Shown one piece after another: positions 1 to 9,953 of a stretch of DNA of 64,000 nucleotides (position 1 is the first letter of the stretch; each line of letters begins with the position of its first letter). Below the pieces are notes generated by a model. The model searched no databases. It saw only the letters and a list, made by a program, of their open reading frames with translations, and had not been told where the DNA came from. The stretch lies in assembly GCA_016125425.1 (NCBI GenBank), contig WGLT01000002.1:248001-312000 (forward strand), in the 5' to 3' direction. A program made the translations under genes and the position numbers. This DNA is from Alphaproteobacteria bacterium (lineage in GTDB: Bacteria; Pseudomonadota; Alphaproteobacteria; Caulobacterales; Parvularculaceae).

Positions 1-520
1 AATAATCCAGTACGTCGTTTATCAGCGCGAGAAGGGCGGCGCCGGATTCGCGCACGGCTTCGGCGTAGGCGCGTTGGTTGGCGGAAAGATCAGTATCGAG
101 AAGAAGCGCGGTCATGCCAAGAATACCGTTGAGCGGCGTTCTCATTTCGTGGCTCATCGTCGCCAGAAAACGCATCTTCGGATCTTCAGGAGGCGGCGGA
201 GGCGAGCGGTCGCGGGAACCGGAGAGTTGAGCGCGGCCGACAAAGAGGCGCTCGCCGGAGGAAAGGGCGCTCTCTTCCCAGTCGATCGCGCACTCTCCGG
301 CGGTCGACTTTGCGGCGGTTCGGAATCGACGCGTCTCGCCAGGCGCGGGCGCAGCAAGTCCTCTCGGCGCGAATGCTCTGCCGAGCCATTCTGCGGCCGG
401 CGCTCCGAACAGCTCCGCGAAAGAGCGACTGACGAAGCGTATCGCACCGTCAGCGCTGCAAATCGCGATGAGTTCGGAAAGGATCTGGCCGTCTTCGGCG
501 GTTTCACGCATGCGGCTCAA
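1..520 (-). CDS. PAS-domain sensor histidine kinase, C-terminal part missing (runs off left edge)
   Basis: Reading the minus strand from about 520 down to 1 gives an open frame with no stop. It has a PAS-like stretch ([20 protein letters not shown]...FAELFG), a proline-rich linker, and a HisKA dimerisation/phosphoacceptor helix with the H-box [14 protein letters not shown], where the His is autophosphorylated. The ATPase domain and any receiver domain lie beyond the window. The start could be the ATG at 511 or the TTG at 520. The TTG has an AGGAG at 530-534 with 9-nt spacing and is preferred. No transmembrane segment precedes the PAS region, so the visible part looks cytosolic. The gene lies 62 bp downstream of comM on the same strand and may share its transcript. 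The stimulus is unknown. Confidence 0.8.
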   Translation of the reverse strand, partial: MSRMRETAEDGQILSELIAICSADGAIRFVSRSFAELFGAPAAEWLGRAFAPRGLAAPAPGETRRFRTAAKSTAGECAIDWEESALSSGERLFVGRAQLSGSRDRSPPPPPEDPKMRFLATMSHEMRTPLNGILGMTALLLDTDLSANQRAYAEAVRESGAALLALINDVLDY

Positions 521-582
521 TGTCCCCGACTCCTGGGGACACTATGCTCGCTCCCGGCTGAAAAATTGGTTAGGCGCTGTGG

Positions 583-2151
583 TTAATATCGCGCGAGATT
601 CCCCGCCGCGCCGTTCATCTCGCGGCCCGACGGCGTTTCGCCGGGATCGCGCCTGCGATAGCTGACGGCTTCGGCGATATGGCGGCGCCTGACCGCGTCG
701 ACGCCCTCGAGGTCGGCGAGCGTGCGCGCGAGCCTTAAGATGCGCGTATAGCCGCGTGCGGAGAATCCGAGCTTTTCCGCCGCGCGAGAAAGGAGCGCGC
801 CGCCTTCAGCGTCCGGTTTGGCGACGCGTTCGAGCGCGGCGTCAGAGAGCGCTGCGTTTATGGAATTCGTTAAACCAAGCGCGCGCGCGCGATCGGCCTG
901 CGCGCTTCTTGCGGATGCGACCCGTCGCGCGACGTCGGCGCTCGATTCTCCCGAAGCGGGCGCGGCGAGGTCCGCCGGCGCGACGGGGGCAAGTTCGATG
1001 GCGATGTCCATACGATCGAGCAGCGGCCCGGAGACGCGCGACTGATAGGCCGCTTCGCAATTCGGCCCGCGCCCGCAAGCGCGCCCGCTCGCTTTTCCAT
1101 AACCGCAGCGGCACGGATTCATCGCGGCGACGAGTTGAAAGCGCGCCGGATAGCGGACATGGAAATTCGCCCGCGCGATCATGACATCGCCCGTTTCGAG
1201 AGGCTGTCTCAGGCTGTCGAGCACCGGCGCGGAAAATTCCGGCAATTCATCAAGAAACAGCACGCCGTGATGGGCGAGCGAGGCTTCGCCGGGTTTGGCT
1301 CTGACGCCGCCGCCGACCATGGCCGCCATTGACGCCGAATGGTGCGGCGCGCGGAACGGGCGCGCGCGGGTCAGCCGGCCGTCCTCGAGCAGGCCGGCCA
1401 TGGACTGGATCATCGAGATTTCGAGCATCTCTTCCGGCGCAAGCGGCGGCAGAAGACCTGGAAGACGCTGCGCGAGCATCGACTTGCCCGCGCCTGGCGG
1501 TCCGATCATGAGGAGATTGTGCCCGCCGGCGGCCGCGGCTTCGAGCGCGCGCTTTGCGCTCTCTTGACCTTTGACTTCCCTGAGATCGGGAGCTGCGGGC
1601 GCCGGGGCGAGCGGCCCCGGAGCGGGCGGAGAGAGAACCTGCGCGCCCTTGAAATGGTTGACGAGCTGAAGGAGGCTTTTCGGCGCGACGATTTCCGCCT
1701 CGCCTCCGGCCCAGGCCGCCTCGGCTCCCGATGCGGCGGGACAGATGAGGCCAAGGCCATGCGCATTCGCGGCGATCGCGGCGGGCAGGGCGCCGGCGAC
1801 CGGCGCGATCGATCCGTCCAAACCAAGTTCGCCGATAACCGCATAGCCTTCGGCCGCATCGCGCGGCGCGGCGCCCATTTCGATCAGGACGCCGAGCGCG
1901 ATGGCCAGATCGAAATGCGCGCCCTCCTTCGGCAGGTCGGCCGGGGCGAGATTGACGGTCACGCGTTTCGGCGGCAGGCCGAGACCGACCGCCGAGAGCG
2001 CCGCGCGCACGCGCTCGCGCGCCTCTGAAACCGCCTTGTCCGGCAGTCCCACCATGGCGAAATAGGCGCCGCCGCCGGTGATCTGCACTTGAACTGTCAC
2101 CGGACGCGCCTCGACGCCCTGAAACGCGAAGGTTGTGAGTTGTGCGACCAT
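583..2151 (-). CDS. comM: ComM/YifB-family Mg-chelatase-like AAA+ ATPase
   Basis: The 522-residue product has the layout of YifB/ComM proteins: an N-terminal ChlI/Lon-protease-like fold (about 1-170), then an AAA+ Mg-chelatase module with Walker A GPPGAGKSMLAQ near residue 217, the HHSASMAAMVGGG segment, a Walker B-type LFLDELPEF and the CRCGYG cysteine motif, then a C-terminal Mg-chelatase domain. Homologues are hexameric helicases that promote branch migration when incoming DNA is integrated during natural transformation. The length is normal for the family. The ATG at 2151 is preceded by a GGAGCG-type ribosome site. No other competence gene is visible here. Confidence 0.93.
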   Translation of the reverse strand: MVAQLTTFAFQGVEARPVTVQVQITGGGAYFAMVGLPDKAVSEARERVRAALSAVGLGLPPKRVTVNLAPADLPKEGAHFDLAIALGVLIEMGAAPRDAAEGYAVIGELGLDGSIAPVAGALPAAIAANAHGLGLICPAASGAEAAWAGGEAEIVAPKSLLQLVNHFKGAQVLSPPAPGPLAPAPAAPDLREVKGQESAKRALEAAAAGGHNLLMIGPPGAGKSMLAQRLPGLLPPLAPEEMLEISMIQSMAGLLEDGRLTRARPFRAPHHSASMAAMVGGGVRAKPGEASLAHHGVLFLDELPEFSAPVLDSLRQPLETGDVMIARANFHVRYPARFQLVAAMNPCRCGYGKASGRACGRGPNCEAAYQSRVSGPLLDRMDIAIELAPVAPADLAAPASGESSADVARRVASARSAQADRARALGLTNSINAALSDAALERVAKPDAEGGALLSRAAEKLGFSARGYTRILRLARTLADLEGVDAVRRRHIAEAVSYRRRDPGETPSGREMNGAAGNLARY

Positions 2152-2210
2152 CGGGCGCTCCGCCTCGCAGCCAGTGGGGATTAGGGGAAACGCCAGACTG
2201 AGCCGTGTAT

Positions 2211-2262
2211 TTGACAGATTTTAGAGAACATAGCAAGAACGAAATCATGCTAAACTTTAAGC
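2211..2262 (+). promoter_or_regulatory. AT-rich stretch with a TTGACA box upstream of the TIR/FGE pair
   Basis: Within a 211-bp gap an unusually AT-rich segment contains a perfect TTGACA at 2211-2216 on the plus strand. No strong -10 hexamer sits at 17 bp, where the sequence reads CAAGAA. Looser TA-rich matches lie near 2250. It is the only obvious promoter-like sequence before the two-gene unit that begins at 2363. Weak call. Confidence 0.3.
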
Positions 2263-2362
2263 AGCATCCGTCAGCGCGCATGGTTGCGCTTGCCCGTCAG
2301 AGTGCGCGACCAATGGAATTCGCGCGCAGACGATGCGCCTGTTTGCGCGACGGGGATGGGTG

Positions 2363-3979
2363 ATGGGCGAGATAACGATCCTGCACGCCCGGGAAAGCCG
2401 GGAGTTCGCCTGTGCGATGGCCGCCGCGCTCGCGGCGGAAGGTCATTCCGTCCAGCGCCATGACGCCGACGCCCCCTCGCAAGCCGGTAGTCCGACTGCG
2501 GATGTTGTGATCGTCGTCTGGTCGCAGGGCGCGATTGCGAATGCGCCCATGGTCGAAGCGGCGCGCAAAGCGCTGGCGCGGCGCGTGCTGGTGCCCGTCG
2601 CGATTGGCGACGTTCCCCCGCCCGCGAGCTTTGCGCATCTCTGGCCGATCGACCTCGCGGGATGGAACGGCGATCGCGAGGATCCGCGTTGGGAGTTCGT
2701 GCGCGACGAGATCAGTCTCGCCATGCGCAGAAATGAATTCGCGCCCGCCGCGCCGTCCGGCGAACGCGCGCCGCGCGGGCGAGCGGCTTTGCCGAGATTT
2801 CCGGCGGCGATCGCTTTTGCGGGGCTTGTCGGCCTCGGCGTTCTGGCGGCGATCGCCGCTTATGGCGCGATCGTCGTCGCGCATCGTCACCAGCCGGCGC
2901 TGCGCGCCGGCGCGCCGACTCTCGCATCGGTGACGGCGCAACAGCCCGAAGACAAAATCGAGGCGGAGCGTCCGGTCTACGCAGAGGAAACGTCGGCCGC
3001 TTCGGCAGGCGGCGAAAGCGGGTCCGGCGCGCCGCCCGCCGCCGAGACCGTCTCGGCGGCGCGCTCGGGCGCGGCTGACGCTGCGCCGTCCGGGGCGGAA
3101 ATCTCGTCGCCTCCCGAACATGGCGGCGCCGTCGCAGAGGCTGGCGAGCCGGTCGCGGGGGAGGACGCGCAGACCCAATCGGCGGAACGTCCCGCCGCGT
3201 CCGCCGAAGTCGATGAGGCGAAACGCGATGAAAATGTCGGCGTCCTCGTCAATCCGCCGCCTCAAGAAACGCCCGCGCCCTTGCCGCCGCGGCCCGCCGA
3301 CAATTATGCCGGCGTGGTTTTTCGCGACTGCGTCGACTGTCCGGACATGGCGGAGATCCGTCCGGTCCCGGCCCTTGCTGGGGACGGAATTGAAAGGGCG
3401 AGCCGACCGGCGATTGAAGCGCCCTTTGCGATCTCGCGCAGGGAGATCACGTTCAAACAATGGGACGCCTGCGTGCGCGATGGGGGGTGCCGCGCCTATT
3501 CTCCGTCCGATGAGGCGTGGGGCAGGGGCGACCGGCCCGTCATCAATGTCTCCTACGAGGATGCGCAGAGCTATGTGGCGTGGCTCACCCGGAAAACCGG
3601 CCGGCGCTACCGGCTGCCCAGCGCGGCGGAATGGGCGTATGCGGCGCATGCGGGCGCGCCCGGCCCCTATTCGTTCGGCGCGCTGGGCGTGAGCAAGGCC
3701 AATTACGACGGCGGGCCGGGCGCGCGGCGGATGAAGACCGTTCCGGTCGGCAGCTTTCCGCCATCCGTGTACGGACTTTATGATATGAACGGCAATGTCG
3801 GCGAATGGACCGGCGATTGCGCGCGCATGAATTCGCGCGGCGCCTGCGCCGAGCGGATTGTCATGGGCGGCGCCTGGGATTCTCCGGCGAGCGCGATAAC
3901 GGCCGATTCCCGCGCGGCGCGAAATGAGTCGCACCGCGCGCCCGATATAGGTTTCCGCGTCGCGCGCGACGCCTCATGA
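2363..3979 (+). CDS. TIR-like domain / TM / FGE-sulfatase-modifying-factor domain protein, copy A
   Basis: The product has about 538 residues from the ATG at 2363; an ATG at 2333 would add ten. Residues ~3-122 look like a TIR_2-type fold: a central DVVIVVWS strand, then APMVEAARKAL with a Glu (residue ~65) where catalytic TIRs carry their NADase Glu, then VLVPVAIGD and the typical tail PIDLAGWNGDREDPRW. The first-strand motif is degenerate (ITILHARES). One helix (~148-173) follows an Arg-rich stretch, implying cytoplasmic N-terminus and periplasmic C-terminus. An Ala/Pro/Glu-rich linker leads to an FGE-like domain (~318-536) with RYRLPSAAEWAYAA, GLYDMNGNVGEW, GGAWDS and GFRVARD. The N-terminal FGE motif (IPxGxFxMGS) and the catalytic Cys pair of true FGEs are absent, so a binding rather than oxidase role is inferred. 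The stop overlaps the next start (ATGA). Confidence 0.8.
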   Translation: MGEITILHARESREFACAMAAALAAEGHSVQRHDADAPSQAGSPTADVVIVVWSQGAIANAPMVEAARKALARRVLVPVAIGDVPPPASFAHLWPIDLAGWNGDREDPRWEFVRDEISLAMRRNEFAPAAPSGERAPRGRAALPRFPAAIAFAGLVGLGVLAAIAAYGAIVVAHRHQPALRAGAPTLASVTAQQPEDKIEAERPVYAEETSAASAGGESGSGAPPAAETVSAARSGAADAAPSGAEISSPPEHGGAVAEAGEPVAGEDAQTQSAERPAASAEVDEAKRDENVGVLVNPPPQETPAPLPPRPADNYAGVVFRDCVDCPDMAEIRPVPALAGDGIERASRPAIEAPFAISRREITFKQWDACVRDGGCRAYSPSDEAWGRGDRPVINVSYEDAQSYVAWLTRKTGRRYRLPSAAEWAYAAHAGAPGPYSFGALGVSKANYDGGPGARRMKTVPVGSFPPSVYGLYDMNGNVGEWTGDCARMNSRGACAERIVMGGAWDSPASAITADSRAARNESHRAPDIGFRVARDAS

Positions 3980-5571
3980 GCGAGCGCGGCGCTCCGACTC
4001 ATGGTCAAGACAGACGACTGCGCCTAGACTGCGCGTCGATGAATCAGTTCGACGACGCCGTTCGGGTCCGCATCCTCGCAGCGACGGGCAACGCCGCCTT
4101 CGCTGAAAAAATCGCGATCGCGCTTGAGGCGCAGGGCTATGCAATCGCGGAAGGCGATTTCGATCCCAAAGAAGTGGACGCAGCCATCGTGATCTGGTCA
4201 GGCGCTTCGATCGGATCGCCGGAAATGGTGAAAGCGGCGGCGCTGCCGCTCGCCTGCGGCGCGCTTATCGCCGTGTCGATCGGCCGGGTCGAGCCCCCTC
4301 AGGCGTTCCGGCACATTCCGCCGATTGACCTCGCCGGCTGGTCCGGCGACGGCGACGACGCGCGCTGGAGGGCCGTGCTCGACGAGGTCGACCGCGCCGC
4401 CTATGCTGCGCGGCTGCCGCCCGCCGCGCCGAATCTCGATCCGCCTGCGGCCGTGCGCCCGCCGCCCGAGCAGACATCCGGATCGAGCCGGTTCTATATT
4501 GCGGCGAGTTTCGCCGCCGCCGCTGTGCTGGTTCTCGGCGGGTTCTTGCTTCTCTCGGACCGGGCGCCGCGCGCCGATAGGGCGCCGGCCGCCAGCAATA
4601 ATCCGGTGACAGACGAATCCTCGGCTGACGCCGGCGCCCCGCCCATGTTGGCGGTGGCGGCCCAGGCCGCGAAGGACGAGGCTCCGCCGGCCGCCCCTTC
4701 GGCGGGCGCGCCTGTCGCCGACAAGATCGCCGCCCTCATCCAGGACGCGCAAGAAACCAAGGCTCATCCTGACGAAAATCGGAGCGCCTCGCCGCCCGCT
4801 CCCGCTGCTTCGCCAGGCGCGCCTGGCGCGGTCTTCAAGGATTGCCCGGAATGTCCGGACATGATCGTCATTCCCGCCGGATCTTTCCTGTTCGGATCGC
4901 CTTCGGACGAGCCCGCGCGACAGGCCGACGAGGGCCCGGTGCGGAAAGTCGACATAGCCAAGCCCTTCGCGCTGGCGACGCACGAGACCACCTATGACGA
5001 GTGGGACGCCTGCGTCGCAGACGGCGGTTGCAGCAAGGATGCGGGCGCTGATCCCGGCTGGGGCCGCGGCCGGCGCCCGGTCGTCAATGTCTCCTGGCGC
5101 GACGCCATGGACTTTATCGCATGGCTCTCCAAGAAGACAGGCAAGACATATCGTCTGCCTACAGAGGAAGAATGGGAGTACGCGGCGCGGGCCGGCGCGA
5201 AAACGCCTTTTTCTTTCGGCGTCATCATACGCGCCGATCAGGCCAATTTCGACGCCTCGCATCCTTATGGCGGCGAGGCGGGCGCGGGCCGCAAACAAAC
5301 CCTGCCGGTCGGCAGCTTTCCGAAGAATCCTTTCGGCCTTTACGACATGGCCGGCAATGTTTGGGAATGGACGGCCGATTGCTGGAGCGAGGATCATAAC
5401 TCGGCGCCCGCCGATGGCGGCGCGATCGGCGGAAAATGCGACCGGCGCGTTTTGAAGGGCGGCGCCTGGAACACCGGCGGCTGGCGGCTGCGGGCCGGCC
5501 ATCGCATCCCGAAATCGGCGAGCGCGCGCGAATTCGACAACGGTTTTCGGGTCGCCCGCGACCTCGATTAG
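3976..5571 (+). CDS. TIR-like domain / TM / FGE-sulfatase-modifying-factor domain protein, copy B
   Basis: This 531-residue paralogue of the preceding gene has the same architecture: TIR_2-like region (~28-142), one helix (~173-194), Pro/Ala linker (~195-285) and FGE-like domain (~289-531). The FGE domain is more canonical than in copy A, with MIVIPAGSFLFGS, YRLPTEEEWEYAARAG, GLYDMAGNVWEWTADCW, KGGAWNTGG and NGFRVARD, but it also lacks the redox Cys pair expected before GFR in formylglycine-generating enzymes. In the TIR part the putative catalytic Glu is Lys86 (EMVKAAALPL), so NAD hydrolysis is unlikely. The ATG at 3976 overlaps copy A's TGA, giving translational coupling; an internal ATG at 4039 is the alternative. 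The two chains may form a hetero-complex spanning the inner membrane. Function unknown. Confidence 0.8.
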   Translation: MSERGAPTHGQDRRLRLDCASMNQFDDAVRVRILAATGNAAFAEKIAIALEAQGYAIAEGDFDPKEVDAAIVIWSGASIGSPEMVKAAALPLACGALIAVSIGRVEPPQAFRHIPPIDLAGWSGDGDDARWRAVLDEVDRAAYAARLPPAAPNLDPPAAVRPPPEQTSGSSRFYIAASFAAAAVLVLGGFLLLSDRAPRADRAPAASNNPVTDESSADAGAPPMLAVAAQAAKDEAPPAAPSAGAPVADKIAALIQDAQETKAHPDENRSASPPAPAASPGAPGAVFKDCPECPDMIVIPAGSFLFGSPSDEPARQADEGPVRKVDIAKPFALATHETTYDEWDACVADGGCSKDAGADPGWGRGRRPVVNVSWRDAMDFIAWLSKKTGKTYRLPTEEEWEYAARAGAKTPFSFGVIIRADQANFDASHPYGGEAGAGRKQTLPVGSFPKNPFGLYDMAGNVWEWTADCWSEDHNSAPADGGAIGGKCDRRVLKGGAWNTGGWRLRAGHRIPKSASAREFDNGFRVARDLD

Positions 5572-5875
5572 ATGAAGACGACGCGACGGGCGACCGGCCG
5601 ATCCCGCGCGCCGGCGGACTGTTTGTTGAGAAGGCCTTGCAGAGACTGGGGAAATTTGCGCCACGCCCCTCCCTGCGCGGGTTGCGGGGCTAAAGGCGCC
5701 TGCCTATATGCCCTCCCGAACCGACCGTCAGACCGGCGCGCCGATCCGGCGGTCGTCAAGGACTGGGAAATTAGGGGCTGTCCATAACGGATGCTTCAGC
5801 GGTCGAGGCGACCCCGCCTCGCGCCCGGTGAGAAGGTTCGAAAAGCGGCGGCCTGCTGCGAGGAGAAAACGAGAA
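5572..5875. other. Intergenic region upstream of dnaK
   Basis: These 304 bases contain a short open frame starting right after the previous stop codon. It has no recognisable domain, no convincing ribosome site and odd composition, so I do not call it a gene. The region holds a candidate heat-shock promoter (5681-5710) and would give dnaK a leader of roughly 160 nt. I see no CIRCE inverted repeat. Confidence 0.5.
5681..5710 (+). promoter_or_regulatory. Candidate RpoH (sigma-32) promoter for dnaKJ
   Basis: GTTG at 5681-5684 and CCTATATG at 5703-5710 are separated by 18 bp. This approximates the alphaproteobacterial RpoH consensus (CTTG, 17-18 bp, CYTATNTNNG). It sits about 165 bp upstream of the dnaK start. 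Sequence match and context only. Confidence 0.4.
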
Positions 5876-7792
<1,917 letters not shown>

Positions 7793-7879
7793 AGTGAATG
7801 GCGAATGGTGAGTAGCGAATGGCGATCGACGGACATCCGACCGCTTTTCCATTCGCTGCTTCGCCATTGCCATTTCACT
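7793..7879. repeat. Imperfect inverted repeat between dnaK and dnaJ
   Basis: Starting at the base after the dnaK stop, a left arm of about 30 bp (7793-7822) pairs imperfectly with a right arm (7849-7879) across a 26-bp loop. The arms are built from a short unit, GCGAATGG, repeated within the left arm and present in reverse complement in the right. It is not followed by a T-run, so it is not a classic intrinsic terminator. It resembles a dispersed palindromic (REP/MITE-like) element or an mRNA processing hairpin that lowers dnaJ relative to dnaK. Confidence 0.7.
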
Positions 7880-7906
7880 ACCCGAGGGGGCGGCGCGACG
7901 AAGGTT

Positions 7907-9049
7907 ATGGCGCAGCGGTGTTATTACGAGATCCTGGGCGTGTCGCGCGACGCCGATGAGGCGGCGATCAAGTCGGCGTTCCGCAAGGGCGCGATGAAAT
8001 ATCATCCCGATCGCAATGGCGGCGATCCGCAGGCAGAGCAAAAATTCAAGGAGATCAACGAGGCGTATGAGTGCCTCTCCGACCCGCAAAAGCGGGCGGC
8101 GTATGACCGTTTCGGCCATGCCGCGTTCAACGGCGGCATGAACGGCGCCGGCGGCTTCGGTGCCGGCTTTTCGGCCTCCGCTTTCGCGGATGTGTTCGAC
8201 GACATTTTCGGCGAATTCATGGGCGGGCGCGGCGCGCGCGGCCCGCGGGGCCCCGGCCGGGGCGCCGATCTTCGCTACAATCTCGACATCACGCTTCGTG
8301 AGGCTTTTTCAGGCAAGAAGACTGAAATCAAGGTGCCGGGCTCGGTCGCCTGCGAGACCTGCGAAGGGTCGGGCGCGAAGCCCGGATCCGGCCCGACGAC
8401 ATGCCAGACCTGCCGCGGCGCCGGCCGGGTCAGGATGCAACAAGGGTTTTTCACGATTGAGCGCACCTGTCCTTCCTGCCACGGCGAAGGGCGGATGATC
8501 GCCGATCCATGTCCCGATTGCGCCGGTCAGGGCCGGGTGCGGAAGGAGCGCACGCTCGCGGTCGATATTCCGGCGGGCATTGAAAACGGCACGCGCATCC
8601 GTCTTTCAGGCGAGGGCGAGGCGGGGCCGCGGGGCGGGCCGGAAGGCGACCTCTACATTTTCGTCAATGTGAAGGAGCACGATCTTTTCGAACGCGACGG
8701 CGCCGATCTTTATTGCGTCCTGCCCGTGCCGATGACGACGGCGGCGCTCGGCGGCGAACTTGAAGCGCCGACGATTGAAGGCGGCAAGGTGAAGGTGACG
8801 ATCCCCGAGGGCGCGCAAACCGGCAAAAAATTTCGCGTTCGCGGCAAGGGCATGACCCGGCTCAACAAACCGGGCCGCGGCGATATGTTCGTCGAGATTC
8901 TTGTCGAAACGCCGGTCGGCCTCAACGCGCGGCAGAAAGAACTCTTGCAGCAGTTCTGCGAAGCGGGCGGCGGCGAAGACTGCTGCCCGCAGCACAAGGG
9001 ATTTTTCCAGAAAGCGAAGAATTTCTGGGAAGAGTTGAGAGAGGGATAG
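7907..9049 (+). CDS. dnaJ: Co-chaperone DnaJ (Hsp40)
   Basis: The 380-residue product begins [18 protein letters not shown]. Domains in order: J domain (~1-70) with the HPD motif in KYHPDRNGG, which stimulates DnaK ATPase; a Gly/Phe-rich region; a zinc-binding domain with four CxxC(x)G repeats ([32 protein letters not shown]); and C-terminal peptide-binding domains. Type I DnaJ of normal length. The open frame extends to 7805, but those codons lie in the inverted repeat and do not resemble DnaJ. It follows dnaK by 114 bp on the same strand. Confidence 0.98.
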   Translation: MAQRCYYEILGVSRDADEAAIKSAFRKGAMKYHPDRNGGDPQAEQKFKEINEAYECLSDPQKRAAYDRFGHAAFNGGMNGAGGFGAGFSASAFADVFDDIFGEFMGGRGARGPRGPGRGADLRYNLDITLREAFSGKKTEIKVPGSVACETCEGSGAKPGSGPTTCQTCRGAGRVRMQQGFFTIERTCPSCHGEGRMIADPCPDCAGQGRVRKERTLAVDIPAGIENGTRIRLSGEGEAGPRGGPEGDLYIFVNVKEHDLFERDGADLYCVLPVPMTTAALGGELEAPTIEGGKVKVTIPEGAQTGKKFRVRGKGMTRLNKPGRGDMFVEILVETPVGLNARQKELLQQFCEAGGGEDCCPQHKGFFQKAKNFWEELREG

Positions 9050-9099
9050 CGAAAAGAGCTTGCAATCCTCGCTTGCTGCGACATCCGGGCAGTTTGCCG

Positions 9100-9333
9100 A
9101 TGGCGAAAAAGAATCAGGAGCTTGAGAACGCGAGCGCGTGGGCGAAGGCTTTTCTTGTGTGGGGCCTCGGCGTAGGGATTGCGGGATTCTCCGCAATTGC
9201 GGCGTTCTTTCCGGATTTTACCGAGATTGCAGTTTTCGCGGGCGTCCTCGCCGGCGTGAACGCCGGTTTTTTCGGCGCGCAATTTCCGCCGACGCGGCGG
9301 ATGGCGGCGGGGCTACTTGCACTATTTTCGTAA
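9100..9333 (+). CDS. Small membrane protein of unknown function
   Basis: A 77-residue protein starting MAKKNQELENASAWAKAF with two predicted hydrophobic helices (roughly residues 18-40 and 45-65) separated by a short acidic turn. No family is recognised. It lies 50 bp after dnaJ on the same strand and could be in the same transcript. A TTG at 9073 is a less likely start. The hydrophobic pattern and position support a real small inner-membrane protein. Confidence 0.55.
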   Translation: MAKKNQELENASAWAKAFLVWGLGVGIAGFSAIAAFFPDFTEIAVFAGVLAGVNAGFFGAQFPPTRRMAAGLLALFS

Positions 9334-9397
9334 GCCGCGCTTGCGCGGACTGAGTCAATGTCTCGCGCGAAATAAATCGCCGGTCTATACTCAACCG

Positions 9398-9910
9398 ATG
9401 CCCTCCGGCGCTTATGTGAAGTATTCGCGCGTTCTCGCCTTTCGCCCCGTCGATCCGGCGCGCGATGCGGGGCGGCTCATTGAATTCGGCCGGGAGCTTT
9501 ATCGCGAGAGTCTTGGCGATGAGCGCGCCTTTCACCGTGAATTCGGATTGCGCGGCGAACGATTTCCGAAATGGATCGCCGATTGCGCGTCGCTCGACCC
9601 CGCTTTCGCCGCCTTTCTGACCGAAGATGCGGCGCCGATCGGCTTTGTCGCGCTGGGCTCCGATCCCCGCGAGGTTTGCGCCGGCCATGTCCATCATTTC
9701 TGCGTTGCGCCGGGCTATCGGGGCCAGGGCTTCGGCGGGCTTCTCGACGATTACGCGCGCGCGACGCTTAAGGCGGCCGGCTTCTCCAAGGCCCGGCTCA
9801 ATGTGACCGCCTCCAACAGGCGCGCCCTGCGCTTCTACGCAGCCCAGGGCTGGCGCGATGTGACCGCTCGCCTCCACGCGCGGCTGCGCTATATGGAGGT
9901 TGCGCTTTAG
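9398..9910 (+). CDS. GNAT-family N-acetyltransferase
   Basis: From the ATG at 9398 the product has 170 residues. The acetyl-CoA-binding motif A is visible as HHFCVAPGYRGQGFGGLLDDYA, within the longer stretch around residues 100-125, followed by motif B-like NVTASNRRALRFYAAQGW. Such enzymes transfer an acetyl group to an amine of a small molecule or protein; the substrate cannot be told from sequence. It sits between the small membrane protein and dapB on the plus strand. Confidence 0.8.
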   Translation: MPSGAYVKYSRVLAFRPVDPARDAGRLIEFGRELYRESLGDERAFHREFGLRGERFPKWIADCASLDPAFAAFLTEDAAPIGFVALGSDPREVCAGHVHHFCVAPGYRGQGFGGLLDDYARATLKAAGFSKARLNVTASNRRALRFYAAQGWRDVTARLHARLRYMEVAL

Positions 9911-9953
9911 CGCGGGATCGCTACGCCTTGAGCGCAAAGGACGCGGAAGAAGC

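Noticed and set aside
2297-3934. 545-codon open frame on the minus strand opposite the first TIR/FGE gene
   Set aside because: Arginine-rich antisense translation with no domain; the plus strand encodes clear TIR-like and FGE motifs.
2363-5571. Reading the FGE-domain genes as active sulfatase-maturation enzymes
   Set aside because: The catalytic cysteines are missing, the domains are predicted periplasmic, and no sulfatase gene is nearby.
5572-5787. 71-codon open frame starting right after copy B of the TIR/FGE pair
   Set aside because: No ribosome site, no recognisable domain, Cys/Pro/Arg-rich composition, and it overlaps the candidate dnaK promoter.
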